A DNA stretch of 64,000 nucleotides from Arthrobacter sp. AFG20 (GCF_002892795.1 NZ_PJMC01000021.1:1-64000); one strand, 5' to 3'; shown: positions 53,312 to 61,565, numbered from the stretch's first letter. The notes: generated by a model not told the origin, from the letters alone. Numbers and translations are program-made.

Positions 53312-54306
53312 ACACCAACCGCCTCCGCGTCGGCGTCATCGGCGCCGGAAACATCGCAACCATTGCCCAGCTGCCCACACTCGTCCAGCGCGACGACGTT
53401 GAGCTGGCCGCCCTGGTGTCCCGCCGTAAGGATCCGGGCAGCCTGGTCCGACGCTGGGGCTTCGGCTCCGCCTACAAGTCGGTCGAGGACATGCTGGATG
53501 CGCAGGACCTGGACGCAGTCTTCGTCCTCACACCCCGCTCCGAACACGCCCACGCGGTCCAACTATGCCTGAGCCGCGACGTCGACGTGTTCTGCGAAAA
53601 GCCCCTGGCCCCGGCAACCGAAGAAGCCGAGCGTCTGGCCGACCTCGCCGACGAGCGCGGGCGCATCCTGATGGTTGACTTCAACCGCCGCTACGCCCCC
53701 GTTTACACCGCCGGCCGTGAGCTGTTTGGCACGAAAGGCGCTACCTTCTGCGTCGCACAAAAGAACCGCCCCGGATCCGAATACCGTGCAACGTTCGAGA
53801 ACGCCATCCATATGGTCGACCTGCTCCGCTGGTACTGCGGCGGCGAACCAGTGGACGTGGCCGCACACGCCGCCGGTGATGACCCCTGGGAAGAAGACGG
53901 CGTCGCAGCCATGATCCGCTTCAGCACCGGCAACACCGGAGTGCTCATCGCAGCCCGGACAGCAGGTGCCTGGAGTGAAAAACTCGACGCCTACGGCGAC
54001 GGCAAGACCGTGGAAGTCAGGGCACCGGAAACCGTCTCGACCACGGTCAAGGGAGTCACCACCTCGCGCGAGCTCAGCGCCGAGGCCTACGGCTGGGCCA
54101 CAGCGACCGATACGCTCGGCTTCTCCGCCGCCGTCCACCATTTCCTGGACCGGGTCGCCGACAGGGCCCAGCCACTGACCTCCGGTCGCGAAGCCGTCCA
54201 TACCCAGCGGCTGCTCGACCGGATCCTCGCCGCCTCCGGACTGCCCACAGAAGAACAAGAAGGCCGGCAATGGGCAAGCCACGCCACCAGCGCGAACAAC
54301 AGCTAG
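53308..54306 (+). CDS. Gfo/Idh/MocA oxidoreductase, second copy
   Basis: 332 residues. A proper Rossmann motif VGVIGAGNIA, catalytic lysine in VFCEKPLAPATEE, MVDFNRRYAPVY, and the helix YRATFENAIHMVDLLRWYCGG with the family's histidine. The C-terminal beta sheet domain is complete. ATGA overlap with the TIM-barrel gene. Unlike the first copy (49860) its nucleotide site is canonical, so the two probably use different substrates or one is a partner. It is the last intact gene of the operon before a recombination scar at 54466. Confidence 0.9.
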   Translation: MNTNRLRVGVIGAGNIATIAQLPTLVQRDDVELAALVSRRKDPGSLVRRWGFGSAYKSVEDMLDAQDLDAVFVLTPRSEHAHAVQLCLSRDVDVFCEKPLAPATEEAERLADLADERGRILMVDFNRRYAPVYTAGRELFGTKGATFCVAQKNRPGSEYRATFENAIHMVDLLRWYCGGEPVDVAAHAAGDDPWEEDGVAAMIRFSTGNTGVLIAARTAGAWSEKLDAYGDGKTVEVRAPETVSTTVKGVTTSRELSAEAYGWATATDTLGFSAAVHHFLDRVADRAQPLTSGREAVHTQRLLDRILAASGLPTEEQEGRQWASHATSANNS

Positions 54307-54465
54307 TCAGCACCGGCACGTACGCCACCCTGGACCGGGGGATTGCAGACAACAGGCTTCAACGGTGCGGCAGAAGGTCGGGCACGGAGCGACGCCCACT
54401 GAAGCAGCCGCGCCCGGAGCCATGGCACACCCTTTGGGAAACACCTCAAGTAAGGACCTAGAAAG

Positions 54466-54603
54466 ATGAAACGAGCAGACCAAGTCGTTCTGGTGACCGG
54501 ATCAAGTGGCGGAATCGGCGATGCAGTCGTCAGCGCACTCACAGCCGAAGGGGCCCTCGTCATAGGTGCCGACCGTGGCCTGAAGGAGGGCCAGGAACTG
54601 GCC
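54466..54603 (+). pseudogene. SDR N-terminus, truncated
   Basis: ATG at 54466 with a good context (AGAAAG upstream) starts MKRADQVVLVTGSSGGIGDA then VVSALTAEGALVIGADRGL, the cofactor-binding start of a short-chain dehydrogenase. Homology stops after about 40 residues and is replaced by the kinase-like segment. The catalytic part is missing. A C-terminal SDR remnant at 59724-60148 might come from the same kind of gene. Confidence 0.65.
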
Positions 54604-54803
54604 GGCTTCTTGTCATCGAAGTCGTCCAGGTCCGCGTGGCTCCCGATATCTTGCAGGACAGGCTGCGCAGGCGAGGCCTCGAGCGCGACCCTGTCAAGCT
54701 CGCACACTGGGACGAGTACTGGGCTGAGCACGGCGACCAAGTCTGCTCCTGGACAGATGTTCCAGTGACGGGGCTGGGTGCACCGCGCAAACGGGCGAAC
54801 CCG
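54604..54803 (+). pseudogene. Truncated duplicate of the kinase C-terminus
   Basis: VIEVVQVRVAPDILQDRLRR then RGLERDPVKLAHWDEYWAEH closely follows the C-terminus of the kinase at 48524-49072 (VVRVRVPQDLLRDRLTRRGL, ERDQWKLSHWDEYWSVYG). The P-loop half is absent. It runs in frame into the AroE-like gene (54804), so a fused product starting at an inner codon is possible. Confidence 0.7.
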
Positions 54804-55637
54804 ATGATCAGCGGAACGACGACGCTCATCGCGCACCTGGGATATCCCACGCACACGTTCAAGTCGTCTCTGATCTGCAACCCATGGTTTGAAACGCACG
54901 CGATCGATGCAGTCGTCGTCCCCATGGGGATCAAACCGGAGGACTACCGCGGCTTCTTCCGCTCCGTCTTCACGCTAACCAACATCCGAGGTGCGCTTGT
55001 CACCATGCCGCACAAGGTGGTCACCATGAACCTCGTCGACGAGGTCAGCCCAACTGCCCAGATCGCCGGTGCCACCAATGCCGTCCTCAGGCGAGATGAC
55101 GGATCACTGTTGGCCGAGCAGTTCGACGGAGCAGGCTTCGTCCGCGGCGCCCTGCGCAAAGGATTCGACCCTCACGGCAAGCGGGCCCTGGTCGTCGGCA
55201 ACGGCGGCGTGGGCTCGCCGATCGCCGCCTCACTGGCCGGCCTCGGACTTGCCGGCATCGGCTTGTTCGACCCTGATACAGGTGCCTCCGATGGGCTCGC
55301 CCAGCGCATCAGCGCGCACTACCCTGACGTGCAGATCGCCGTGGGGTCCAATGATCCCGAGGGCTACGACCTGATCGTCAACGCCACCCCGCTCGGCATG
55401 AGGGACGGTGACCCCATGCCTGTCGACATCGACCGGATCACCCCCGGCTCCTATGTCGGGGACGTCGTGCTGAAGGCCGGAATGACCCCATTCCTGCAGG
55501 CCGCCAAGCAGAAGGGATGCACAGTTCAGGTGGGCAGCGACATGCTGTTCGAGATGATCCCCGCTTACCTCGAGTTCTTCGGATTCGGCACTGCGACAGC
55601 CGAAGAACTGCGCACAACAGCGCAATTGCCCTTATGA
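54804..55637 (+). CDS. Shikimate dehydrogenase-family (AroE-like) oxidoreductase
   Basis: 277 residues. The N-terminal substrate domain has LIAHLGYPTHTFKSS and GALVTMPHKVVTM (catalytic lysine). The aspartate of the usual GxNTDxxGF motif is kept, but the asparagine-threonine is replaced (LLAEQFDGAGFVRGA). The NADP domain has ALVVGNGGVGSPIAASLAGLG and LIVNATPLGM. The Asn-to-Gln and Thr-to-Phe changes suggest a substrate other than shikimate. ATG 54804 lacks a clear ribosome binding site because the kinase fragment abuts it in frame, so its own leader may have been lost. It could serve quinate- or cyclitol-like oxidation in the operon. Confidence 0.82.
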   Translation: MISGTTTLIAHLGYPTHTFKSSLICNPWFETHAIDAVVVPMGIKPEDYRGFFRSVFTLTNIRGALVTMPHKVVTMNLVDEVSPTAQIAGATNAVLRRDDGSLLAEQFDGAGFVRGALRKGFDPHGKRALVVGNGGVGSPIAASLAGLGLAGIGLFDPDTGASDGLAQRISAHYPDVQIAVGSNDPEGYDLIVNATPLGMRDGDPMPVDIDRITPGSYVGDVVLKAGMTPFLQAAKQKGCTVQVGSDMLFEMIPAYLEFFGFGTATAEELRTTAQLPL

Positions 55638-56255
55638 AGAAAGGCTTCCGTGACGATGAGGTGGTTGTGAGTCGACCCAAGGCATCCCTCAACGATAAAG
55701 ATCCTTTGCGGCATGACCGCGCGAAGCCGGCCTCGGTTGGCCACCCCGATAGTGGTGGCTTACTCCGTTCGGGCGATCGTCCTTATTTGCATTTCTCGGA
55801 GGGGGCACGCGCCGCTCTCACGCGCTGGTATCAGAATAGAGCGAAATTCCGCTTCCCTGACAGTGGCTCCATGATGTTCTCAGAATCCACCCTGACCAGT
55901 CACCGGAAGTTCGAAACACGGAAAGTCCATGGAGTTGCACACCTTATGAAGTCCATTTCGGGCAGTGGGCGACCACGTCACCTGATGTAGCTGGTCGGAC
56001 GTCGGAGAACAACCCAGAGCTCCACCCCACAGGCCGAGTCCTCCCACGTCAGGCCGCTCCGACGTCAGGTTTGGTTGTGCCCTTTATGGACGAACGTCAC
56101 GGCCAGCGTAGGTGTCTCCCGCCTTTCCGCGTTCGGGTCCTACCGCGGGAAACGCCGTACGGAGATCGCCCGGGGCCAGCAGTTCAAGAAACTCAACTTC
56201 CATGCGTGACAAACCCACTTTGCAATGTAAGTTCCTTCCGTACACGGGGTCCGCT
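55638..56255. other. Spacer; possible short frame coupled to the AroE-like gene
   Basis: A frame from ATG 55634 (ATGA overlap with the AroE-like stop) to 55990 begins MKKGFRDDEVVVSRP and would give 118 residues of unusual composition with no recognised family. It may be the start of a lost gene. The rest, to the pcaJ stop, is empty. A 10-bp inverted repeat (GACGTCGGAG at 55998, CTCCGACGTC at 56056) is present. Confidence 0.35.
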
Positions 56256-56930
56256 TTAGACGGCTGCGGCGGCCTTCAGCGGGACGGGCACGAGTTCCTG
56301 GAGCTCCTCCAGGGTGCAGCCGAAGGTTTCGCGGACCTGGACGCCGTCAGGACCGGTGAGGAAGACGGCTTTGTCCGTGTACACGCGGGTGACGCAGCCG
56401 ACGCCGGTGAGCGGGTAGGTGCAGGAGTCCACGATCTTAGATGCGCCTTCGCGGGTGAGCAGGGTCATCATGACGAAGACGTCCTTCGCGCCGGTGGCGA
56501 GGTCCATGGCCCCTCCGACGGCGGGGATCGCCCCGGGTGCGCCGGTGTGCCAGTTGGCGAGGTCGCCGGTGGCGGAGACCTGGAACGCGCCGAGGACGCA
56601 GATGTCCAGGTGCCCGCCGCGCATGATGGCGAACGAGTCCGCGTGGTGGAAGTAGGAGGCACCGGGGAGTTCGGTCACGGGGATCTTGCCGGCATTGATG
56701 AGGTCGCCGTCGATCTGGTCGCCTTCGGCTGCAGGGCCCATGCCGAGCATGCCGTTCTCGGTGTGGAGGGTGATGTCCTGTTCCGCCGTGAGGTAGTTGG
56801 ACACCAGCGTGGGCTGGCCAATACCGAGGTTCACGAAGGAGCCCGGGGCGATGTCCTTGGCCACGAGGCGGGCGAGGTCGTCGCGGCCCATGGGGGTTGC
56901 GGAGGTCTGGATGGATGTTGCGGTGCTCAT
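56256..56930 (-). CDS. pcaJ: 3-oxoadipate CoA-transferase subunit B
   Basis: A 224-residue beta subunit of a family I CoA-transferase, moving CoA from succinyl-CoA to 3-oxoadipate or acetoacetate. The active-site glutamate is E58 in LHTENGMLGMGP; VNLGIGQPTLVSNYL and GGAMDLATGAKDVFVMM are typical. The start follows the pcaI stop by one base. The scoA/scoB (acetoacetate) family is nearly indistinguishable; the neighbouring pcaF-like thiolase favours 3-oxoadipate, while the leucine-type cluster at 25.8-30.9 kb would suit acetoacetate. Confidence 0.9.
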   Translation of the reverse strand: MSTATSIQTSATPMGRDDLARLVAKDIAPGSFVNLGIGQPTLVSNYLTAEQDITLHTENGMLGMGPAAEGDQIDGDLINAGKIPVTELPGASYFHHADSFAIMRGGHLDICVLGAFQVSATGDLANWHTGAPGAIPAVGGAMDLATGAKDVFVMMTLLTREGASKIVDSCTYPLTGVGCVTRVYTDKAVFLTGPDGVQVRETFGCTLEELQELVPVPLKAAAAV

Positions 56931-56931
56931 C

Positions 56932-57618
56932 TCAAGCCACCTTTCCTGCTGCAGCGGCCGCGGGTACCCGGACCACCGTGTTGACGTAGATCCCGGGAGT
57001 CACCACGTTTTCCGGGTCCAGCGAGCCGGTGGGCACCACGTCGGAGACCTGCACGATGGTGTGCTTCGCCGCGGCGGCCATGATTGGGCCGAAGTTCCGG
57101 GCCGTCTTGCGGTAGACGAGGTTGCCTTTGCCGTCGGCTTTGAGGGCCTTGACCAGGGCGACGTCGGCGTGGATGGGCGTCTCGAACACCTGGCCGCGGC
57201 CGTCGATGATCCGGGTTTCCTTGCCTTCGGCCAGCATGGTGCCGTAGCCGGTGGGGGTGAAGAACCCGCCGATCCCGGCGCCGGCCGCGCGGATGCGTTC
57301 GGCCAGGTTGCCCTGCGGCACCAGCTCCAGCTCGATTTCGCCGGCCTTGTATTTGGCGTCGAAGTGCCACGAATCTGACTGCCGCGGGAAGGAGCAGATC
57401 ATCTTCCGTACCCGGCCTTCCTTGATCAGCAGTGCCAGGCCCTGGTCGCCCTGGCCGGCGTTGTTGTTCACCACAGTCAGGTCCGTTGCCCCGCACTCGA
57501 GCAGCGCGTCGATCAGTTCGAACGGCTGCCCGGCGTTGCCGAACCCGCCGATCATCACGGTGGAACCGTCCTTGATGCCGGACACCGCCTCCTGGACGAA
57601 ATCAACAAAAGTCAGCAT
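56932..57618 (-). CDS. pcaI: 3-oxoadipate CoA-transferase subunit A
   Basis: A 228-residue alpha subunit. It starts MLTFVDFVQEAVSGIKDGST, then VMIGGFGNAGQPFELIDALL (the family glycine motif), LVPQGNLAERIRAAGAGIGG and FFTPTGYGTMLAEGKE. Length and order are normal. It lies between pcaF (3 bp upstream) and pcaJ (1 bp downstream), so the three form one transcript. The same alternative (acetoacetate transferase) applies. Confidence 0.9.
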   Translation of the reverse strand: MLTFVDFVQEAVSGIKDGSTVMIGGFGNAGQPFELIDALLECGATDLTVVNNNAGQGDQGLALLIKEGRVRKMICSFPRQSDSWHFDAKYKAGEIELELVPQGNLAERIRAAGAGIGGFFTPTGYGTMLAEGKETRIIDGRGQVFETPIHADVALVKALKADGKGNLVYRKTARNFGPIMAAAAKHTIVQVSDVVPTGSLDPENVVTPGIYVNTVVRVPAAAAAGKVA

Positions 57619-57621
57619 GTC

Positions 57622-58854
57622 CTAGCCCTTCCCTGTGCTGGCGCCTGCGGAGGTGGTAACGTTTTCGAGCACCACGGCCAGGCCCTGCCCAACGCCGATG
57701 CAGATCGCCGCGACACCCCAGCGGTCCCCGGAGGCCTGGAGGGACCGGGCGAGGGTGCCGAGGATCCGGGTTCCGGAGGCGCCGAGGGGGTGGCCCATCG
57801 CGATGGCGCCGCCGTGACGGTTCACGATTGACGGATCGATGCCCCAGGCGTTGATGCAGGCCAGGGACTGCGCGGCAAAGGCTTCGTTAAGTTCGACGGC
57901 GCCCACCTGGTCCCAGCCAATGCTTGCCTTGGCGAGCGCTTTATTCGCTGCCTCCACCGGGGCGTACCCGAAAAACTGCGGATCGTTCGCGTGCGCACCC
58001 CGCCCGGCGATGCGGGCCAAAGGGTCCAGGCCCAGCAGCCCGGCGGCAGCCTCGGACCCGATCCAGGCCGCGGAGGCGCCGTCGGACAGCGGGGACGCGT
58101 TGCCCGCCGTGACGGTGCCGCCTGCTCCGGCGCCCTCGGGCTCGTAACGGAACACGGTCTTCAAGGCGGCGAGCTTCTCGGCGGTGGAGCCGGGACGGAT
58201 GCCCTCGTCCCGGACCAGGTCGGTGCCGGGCACCGGTGCCACGAGGTTGTCGTAGAACCCCTCGTCCCACGCCGCGGCGGACAGGTTGTGTGATTTCGCG
58301 GCGAACTCGTCCTGGGCCTGCCGGGTGACCTTGTACTTCTCGCGGAGCCGTTCGGTGGCCTCACCCAGGGAAATGGTCCACTCCTTCGGCATGGCCTTGT
58401 TCACCAGCCGCCAGCCCAGCGTCGTGGAAGCCAGGGCCAGGTCCCCGGCCGGGTACGGCTTCTCCGTCTTCGGCAGCACCCAGGGGGCGCGGGACATCGA
58501 TTCCGCCCCGCCCACCAGCATCAACTCGGCGTCCCCGGCGTTGATCTGCCGCGAGGCGATAATCGCCGCGTCCAGGGACGACCCGCAGAGCCGGTTCACC
58601 GTGGTCCCCGGAATCGAGACCGGCAAACCGGCGAGCAGTGTGCCCATCCGGGCGATGTTCCGGTTCTCCTCGCCGGCGCCGTTGGCGTTGCCGAAGACCA
58701 CCTCATCGATCCGCTCCGGATCCAATGCCGGGGCCCGCTTCACGGACTCCCTGATCACATGCGCGGCAAGGTCATCCGGGCGGACGGCAGCGAGGCCGGA
58801 ACCGAATTTCCCGAAAGGGGTGCGCACGGCGTCGTACACAAAAGCCTGATTCAT
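57622..58854 (-). CDS. pcaF: 3-oxoadipyl-CoA thiolase
   Basis: A 410-residue acyltransferase thiolase, cleaving 3-oxoadipyl-CoA to succinyl-CoA and acetyl-CoA. Nucleophile C90 in NRLCGSSLDA, NEAFAAQSLAC, then HGGAIAMGHPLGASGTRI and AICIGVGQGLA with the second active cysteine. Unlike the protein at 8688 it has a full active site. The ATG follows AAAGGAAGAACC. It forms an operon with pcaIJ and the NTF2-like gene upstream. No pcaGH, pcaB, pcaC or pcaD is present, so the earlier steps must be elsewhere or the input is a diacid such as adipyl-CoA. Confidence 0.92.
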   Translation of the reverse strand: MNQAFVYDAVRTPFGKFGSGLAAVRPDDLAAHVIRESVKRAPALDPERIDEVVFGNANGAGEENRNIARMGTLLAGLPVSIPGTTVNRLCGSSLDAAIIASRQINAGDAELMLVGGAESMSRAPWVLPKTEKPYPAGDLALASTTLGWRLVNKAMPKEWTISLGEATERLREKYKVTRQAQDEFAAKSHNLSAAAWDEGFYDNLVAPVPGTDLVRDEGIRPGSTAEKLAALKTVFRYEPEGAGAGGTVTAGNASPLSDGASAAWIGSEAAAGLLGLDPLARIAGRGAHANDPQFFGYAPVEAANKALAKASIGWDQVGAVELNEAFAAQSLACINAWGIDPSIVNRHGGAIAMGHPLGASGTRILGTLARSLQASGDRWGVAAICIGVGQGLAVVLENVTTSAGASTGKG

Positions 58855-58892
58855 GGTTCTTCCTTTGTTGACGCGAACAGTGGTTTAGGGGT

Positions 58893-59288
58893 TTAGGCTG
58901 CCGCAGGTTTACGGGGAGTCGGCTGGTACGCCAGGAACTTCCAGGTCTCACCCTCTTTGATCCATACCGAGAGTGCGCTGTTGGCAAGTGTTTTCTGGGT
59001 TCCGTTGACGGTGAGGTCCGCGTTCATTTGCCCCAGTACAAGTGCGGTGTCCCCAATTAGGACGATGTCTTCTATGGGGTGGTCGATCCGGTGGTACCTG
59101 TAGAAGCCTTTGCGAAGCTTCTCCAGGTAACTGCTCAGCGTGTCACGGTCACCCAGTGAATGGGTGTACACCAGACGGTGGTGGCACAGGTCTTCGAACG
59201 CGTCGTAGTCACCGTCGACTACAGCTTGATAGCGCTTTGCTTCCAAAGTTTCGATTTTGTTTTTCTCGGCTGCAGTGACGTTATCCAC
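58893..59288 (-). CDS. NTF2-like (DUF4440) protein, first paralogue
   Basis: 131 residues. NTF2 fold: KRYQAVVDGDYDAFEDLCHH, YTHSLGDRDTLSSYLEKLR, YHRIDHPIEDIVLIGDTALV and WIKEGETWKFLAYQPTP. Start GTG at 59288 behind AGGAGAG. It is 39 bp upstream of pcaF and in the same orientation, with a promoter at 59446-59474. Close paralogue of the gene at 61073-61507 (shared YHRIDHP, LAYQPTP and more). Possibly an isomerase or steroid delta-isomerase-like enzyme; the function is unknown. Confidence 0.82.
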   Translation of the reverse strand: MDNVTAAEKNKIETLEAKRYQAVVDGDYDAFEDLCHHRLVYTHSLGDRDTLSSYLEKLRKGFYRYHRIDHPIEDIVLIGDTALVLGQMNADLTVNGTQKTLANSALSVWIKEGETWKFLAYQPTPRKPAAA

Positions 59289-59445
59289 GGAGCACTCTCC
59301 TTGCTTAAATGTTGGGGACGATCGGACGCCACGAGTCGGAGCCGGCCCTGCTGCCCAGGCCGAACGTTGCTTCTTCACGACGTTGGGCCGGGCCGGGTGC
59401 CGGCGAAGGCAATCTTGGGCTGCTAATCTGGCCGATCCTGATTCA

Positions 59446-59486
59446 AAGGTAAATGACGGCTGGCATCCCGTCAACTAATAGTTGAC
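59446..59486 (-). promoter_or_regulatory. Promoter and 17-bp inverted repeat for the NTF2-pcaFIJ operon
   Basis: Minus strand: TTGACG (59474-59469), 17-nt spacer, TACCTT (59451-59446). An inverted repeat GTCAACT-AAT-AGTTGAC (59470-59486) overlaps the -35 box, so a bound protein could block or recruit RNA polymerase. The regulator is unknown. Confidence 0.5.
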
Positions 59487-59658
59487 AGCGTGCGCTGAAC
59501 GGGCGGCGCTCCGGAACCCAATTCCCTCACTTCATCGTCGATGAGCAAGCAGATTCTGCAAGATCTCGCGGGTTTAACACCTTCTAAATGCTCGCTGCAT
59601 CGCACTTCCGCGGGCGAGTTTGGGTTTACACGTGAGGGGGGCAGTTGTCACCTTCTAC

Positions 59659-59687
59659 TTGACATTTGTGTGTTGGATCACTTAGCG
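59659..59687 (+). promoter_or_regulatory. Candidate promoter before the SDR remnant
   Basis: TTGACA (59659-59664), 17-nt spacer, TTAGCG (59682-59687). The -10 is weak. The stretch TTGACA...TG...TCACTT resembles the promoter at 62671-62699 before the binding protein, which may indicate shared control. Confidence 0.45.
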
Positions 59688-59723
59688 TCGTCCTGGAACC
59701 AATAAAACCGGAATGAGGTTAAC

Positions 59724-60148
59724 GTGGTCCTTAATACCGAGGTCCTGCTTGTCTGTAAACAGGATCAGCAAAGCTTCGGCGGGGGGAATGCGCTCGACCA
59801 AGTTTCTGTGACCAGCGTGGATGCCCATTTCGCGGAGCAGCAGCTGGCGTCCTATGCATCCTCCAAGGCTGCCGCCACCGGAGCTGTCCGTGCAATCGCC
59901 CTGGACTATGCCCACGCGGGTATGCAGTTTAAACTTCTGGCCCCGGGACCGATACGGGGCCGGACTGTTTTGAACGGCATCTGGCCTCGGCCCCAGCGAC
60001 CCGGAAATATTACCTGGCCACCGGACAGGCCAGGCAGCCCCCGGACGCATCACCGAAGCGGACGAAGTTACCCACTCGGCACTGTTCCTACTCTCTAAGG
60101 AGTCATCAGTAGTCTTCGGCACCACATTCATCGCCGACGGGGCCTGAG
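59724..60148 (+). pseudogene. SDR C-terminal remnant with new 5' end
   Basis: From GTG 59724 (GAGG upstream) the frame reads unrelated sequence, then SVDAHFAEQQLASYASSKAA then ATGAVRAIALDYAHAGMQFK, the YxxxK helix region of a short-chain dehydrogenase (here Y-A-S-S-K). After a shift near 59960 the tail EVTHSALFLLSKESSVVFG then TTFIADGA-stop follows. The cofactor-binding half is missing. It lies directly before the intact SDR at 60238 and could be read from the promoter at 59659. Confidence 0.65.
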
Positions 60149-60237
60149 GACAGGTTTCGATTTCAGGACCGGGACCGAGGGTTCCTCCTGCCCACCACAA
60201 CTAAGCACTGCAATAGCGCACCCGAAAGGTACATCTC

Positions 60238-61038
60238 ATGGAACTGGAACTGACCGGCAAGAAGGCCATCGTGACAGGTGCCGCCCAGGGCATCGGGCGA
60301 GCGACCGCTCTTCTGCTGACCGCCGAAGGGGCTACTGTGGCAGCCCTGGACATCGACAAATTGGCTCTCACCGAGCTCGAAGAATTGGCGGCGGACAATC
60401 CAGGCCGGATTGTCCCGTCCGTCGTGGACTTCACCAACGGGCAGGCCACGACCAACGCCGTCGCTGAGGCCATCAGCCAGCTCGGCGGCCTCGACCTGTT
60501 GATCAACAACGTTGGATCCGGGGCGGTCCGGACCTTCGAGCAGATCTCAGATGAAGACTGGCAGCGGACGATGGAGCTGAACTTTATGAGCTACGTGCGG
60601 ACCATCCGCGCCGCACTGCCTTCACTCCGCGAATCGTCGGCGCCCTGCATCGTGAACAATGCATCTGATCTGGCCCGCCAGCCCGAAGCGCAGCCTGTTG
60701 ACTACTCGGCAAGTAAGGCGGCAGTGCTGGCGCTGACGAAGTCCATTGCCCGCGCCGAGGGTCCCAAGATTCGGGTCAACGCCGTGGCACCAGGCCCCAT
60801 CTGGACGCCGTTCTGGACCAAGCCCGGCGGGTTCGCAGACACGCTCGCCACCGTGCACGGCATGGACCCACAGGCGGCTGTCGAACACGAAATGAAGCTC
60901 CGCCAGCTTCCCTTGGAACGGCTTGGCACCCCGGAGGAAGTAGCCCGCATTATCGCGTTGCTCTGCAGCCCGGTCACCAGCTTCGTCACTGGCTCCGTGT
61001 GGGGCGTAGACGGCGGCAGCATCCGTGGACTCATCTAA
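60238..61038 (+). CDS. SDR dehydrogenase
   Basis: A 266-residue classical short-chain dehydrogenase. TGAAQGIG (13-20), the NNVG segment near 90-93, S143, Y156 and K160 complete the active site. VAPGPIWTPFW and the C-terminal GSVWGVDGGSIRGLI are typical. ATG with CGAAAGGTACATCTC upstream. It is followed 34 bp later by the NTF2-like paralogue and a strong terminator, so the pair forms a transcript. Likely oxidises a hydroxyl of a cyclic substrate; specificity unknown. Confidence 0.9.
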   Translation: MELELTGKKAIVTGAAQGIGRATALLLTAEGATVAALDIDKLALTELEELAADNPGRIVPSVVDFTNGQATTNAVAEAISQLGGLDLLINNVGSGAVRTFEQISDEDWQRTMELNFMSYVRTIRAALPSLRESSAPCIVNNASDLARQPEAQPVDYSASKAAVLALTKSIARAEGPKIRVNAVAPGPIWTPFWTKPGGFADTLATVHGMDPQAAVEHEMKLRQLPLERLGTPEEVARIIALLCSPVTSFVTGSVWGVDGGSIRGLI

Positions 61039-61072
61039 GCTCCAGCCTGCCCAGGGCCGGAAGGAGCATCTC

Positions 61073-61507
61073 GTGCCCGATCGCCATTCAGACGAACAGC
61101 ACATCCTGTCCCTGGAAGATCTTCGATACGAGGCCGTGCTCAGCTCAGATTTTGATGCCTTCGCGGAGCTCTGCCACGAGGAGCTCGTCTATGCGCATTC
61201 GAACGGCGAACGCGATGATCTGCGCGGCTACGTGGACAAGTGCCGGCAGGGCGTGTACGTCTACCACCGGATCGATCATCCTGTCGATCAGGTAAAGATA
61301 CTCGGCGATATAGCCCTCGTCCTGGGTGAGATGCAGGCCGAACTGACCATCCGGGGGACGCGTACAGAACTGGACAACAGCGCCTTGGCCGTGTGGATCC
61401 GTGTGGGTACATCCTGGAAGCTGCTGGCCTACCAGCCGACACCGAAGCCCGTGAAGGCTGCCCTCGGGCAGAGAGGCCCAACCGCCTCAGCGGGCTCAAC
61501 ACCCTAG
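61073..61507 (+). CDS. NTF2-like (DUF4440) protein, second paralogue
   Basis: 144 residues, the same fold and signatures as 58893-59288: LRYEAVLSSDFDAFAELCHE, YAHSNGERDDLRGYVDKCRQ, VYHRIDHPVDQVKILGDIAL and WIRVGTSWKLLAYQPTP. The C-terminus is about 12 residues longer. Start GTG at 61073, AAGGAG 8 nt upstream. Co-transcribed with the SDR. Two diverged copies in facing operons suggest duplicated or alternative subunits for related substrates. Confidence 0.82.
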   Translation: MPDRHSDEQHILSLEDLRYEAVLSSDFDAFAELCHEELVYAHSNGERDDLRGYVDKCRQGVYVYHRIDHPVDQVKILGDIALVLGEMQAELTIRGTRTELDNSALAVWIRVGTSWKLLAYQPTPKPVKAALGQRGPTASAGSTP

Positions 61508-61533
61508 AGGGCTCCAGAACCGCAAAGCAGAAG

Positions 61534-61565
61534 AGTGCCGGCGACACCTGTCGCCGGCACTTTTT
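61534..61565 (+). terminator. Strong Rho-independent terminator
   Basis: Perfect 12-bp stem, GTGCCGGCGACA (61535-61546) and TGTCGCCGGCAC (61549-61560), extended by an A-T pair, with a 2-nt CC turn, followed by TTTTT. Positioned 27 bp after the NTF2-like stop. The clearest terminator in the window. Confidence 0.9.

Noticed and set aside
55998..56065. 10-bp inverted repeat GACGTCGGAG / CTCCGACGTC as a possible terminator or operator
   Set aside because: Loop of 48 nt, no T-run, GC-rich context where such repeats arise easily; noted only in the spacer entry.
56112..56984. 290-codon plus-strand frame over pcaJ
   Set aside because: Antisense shadow of a conserved CoA-transferase subunit.
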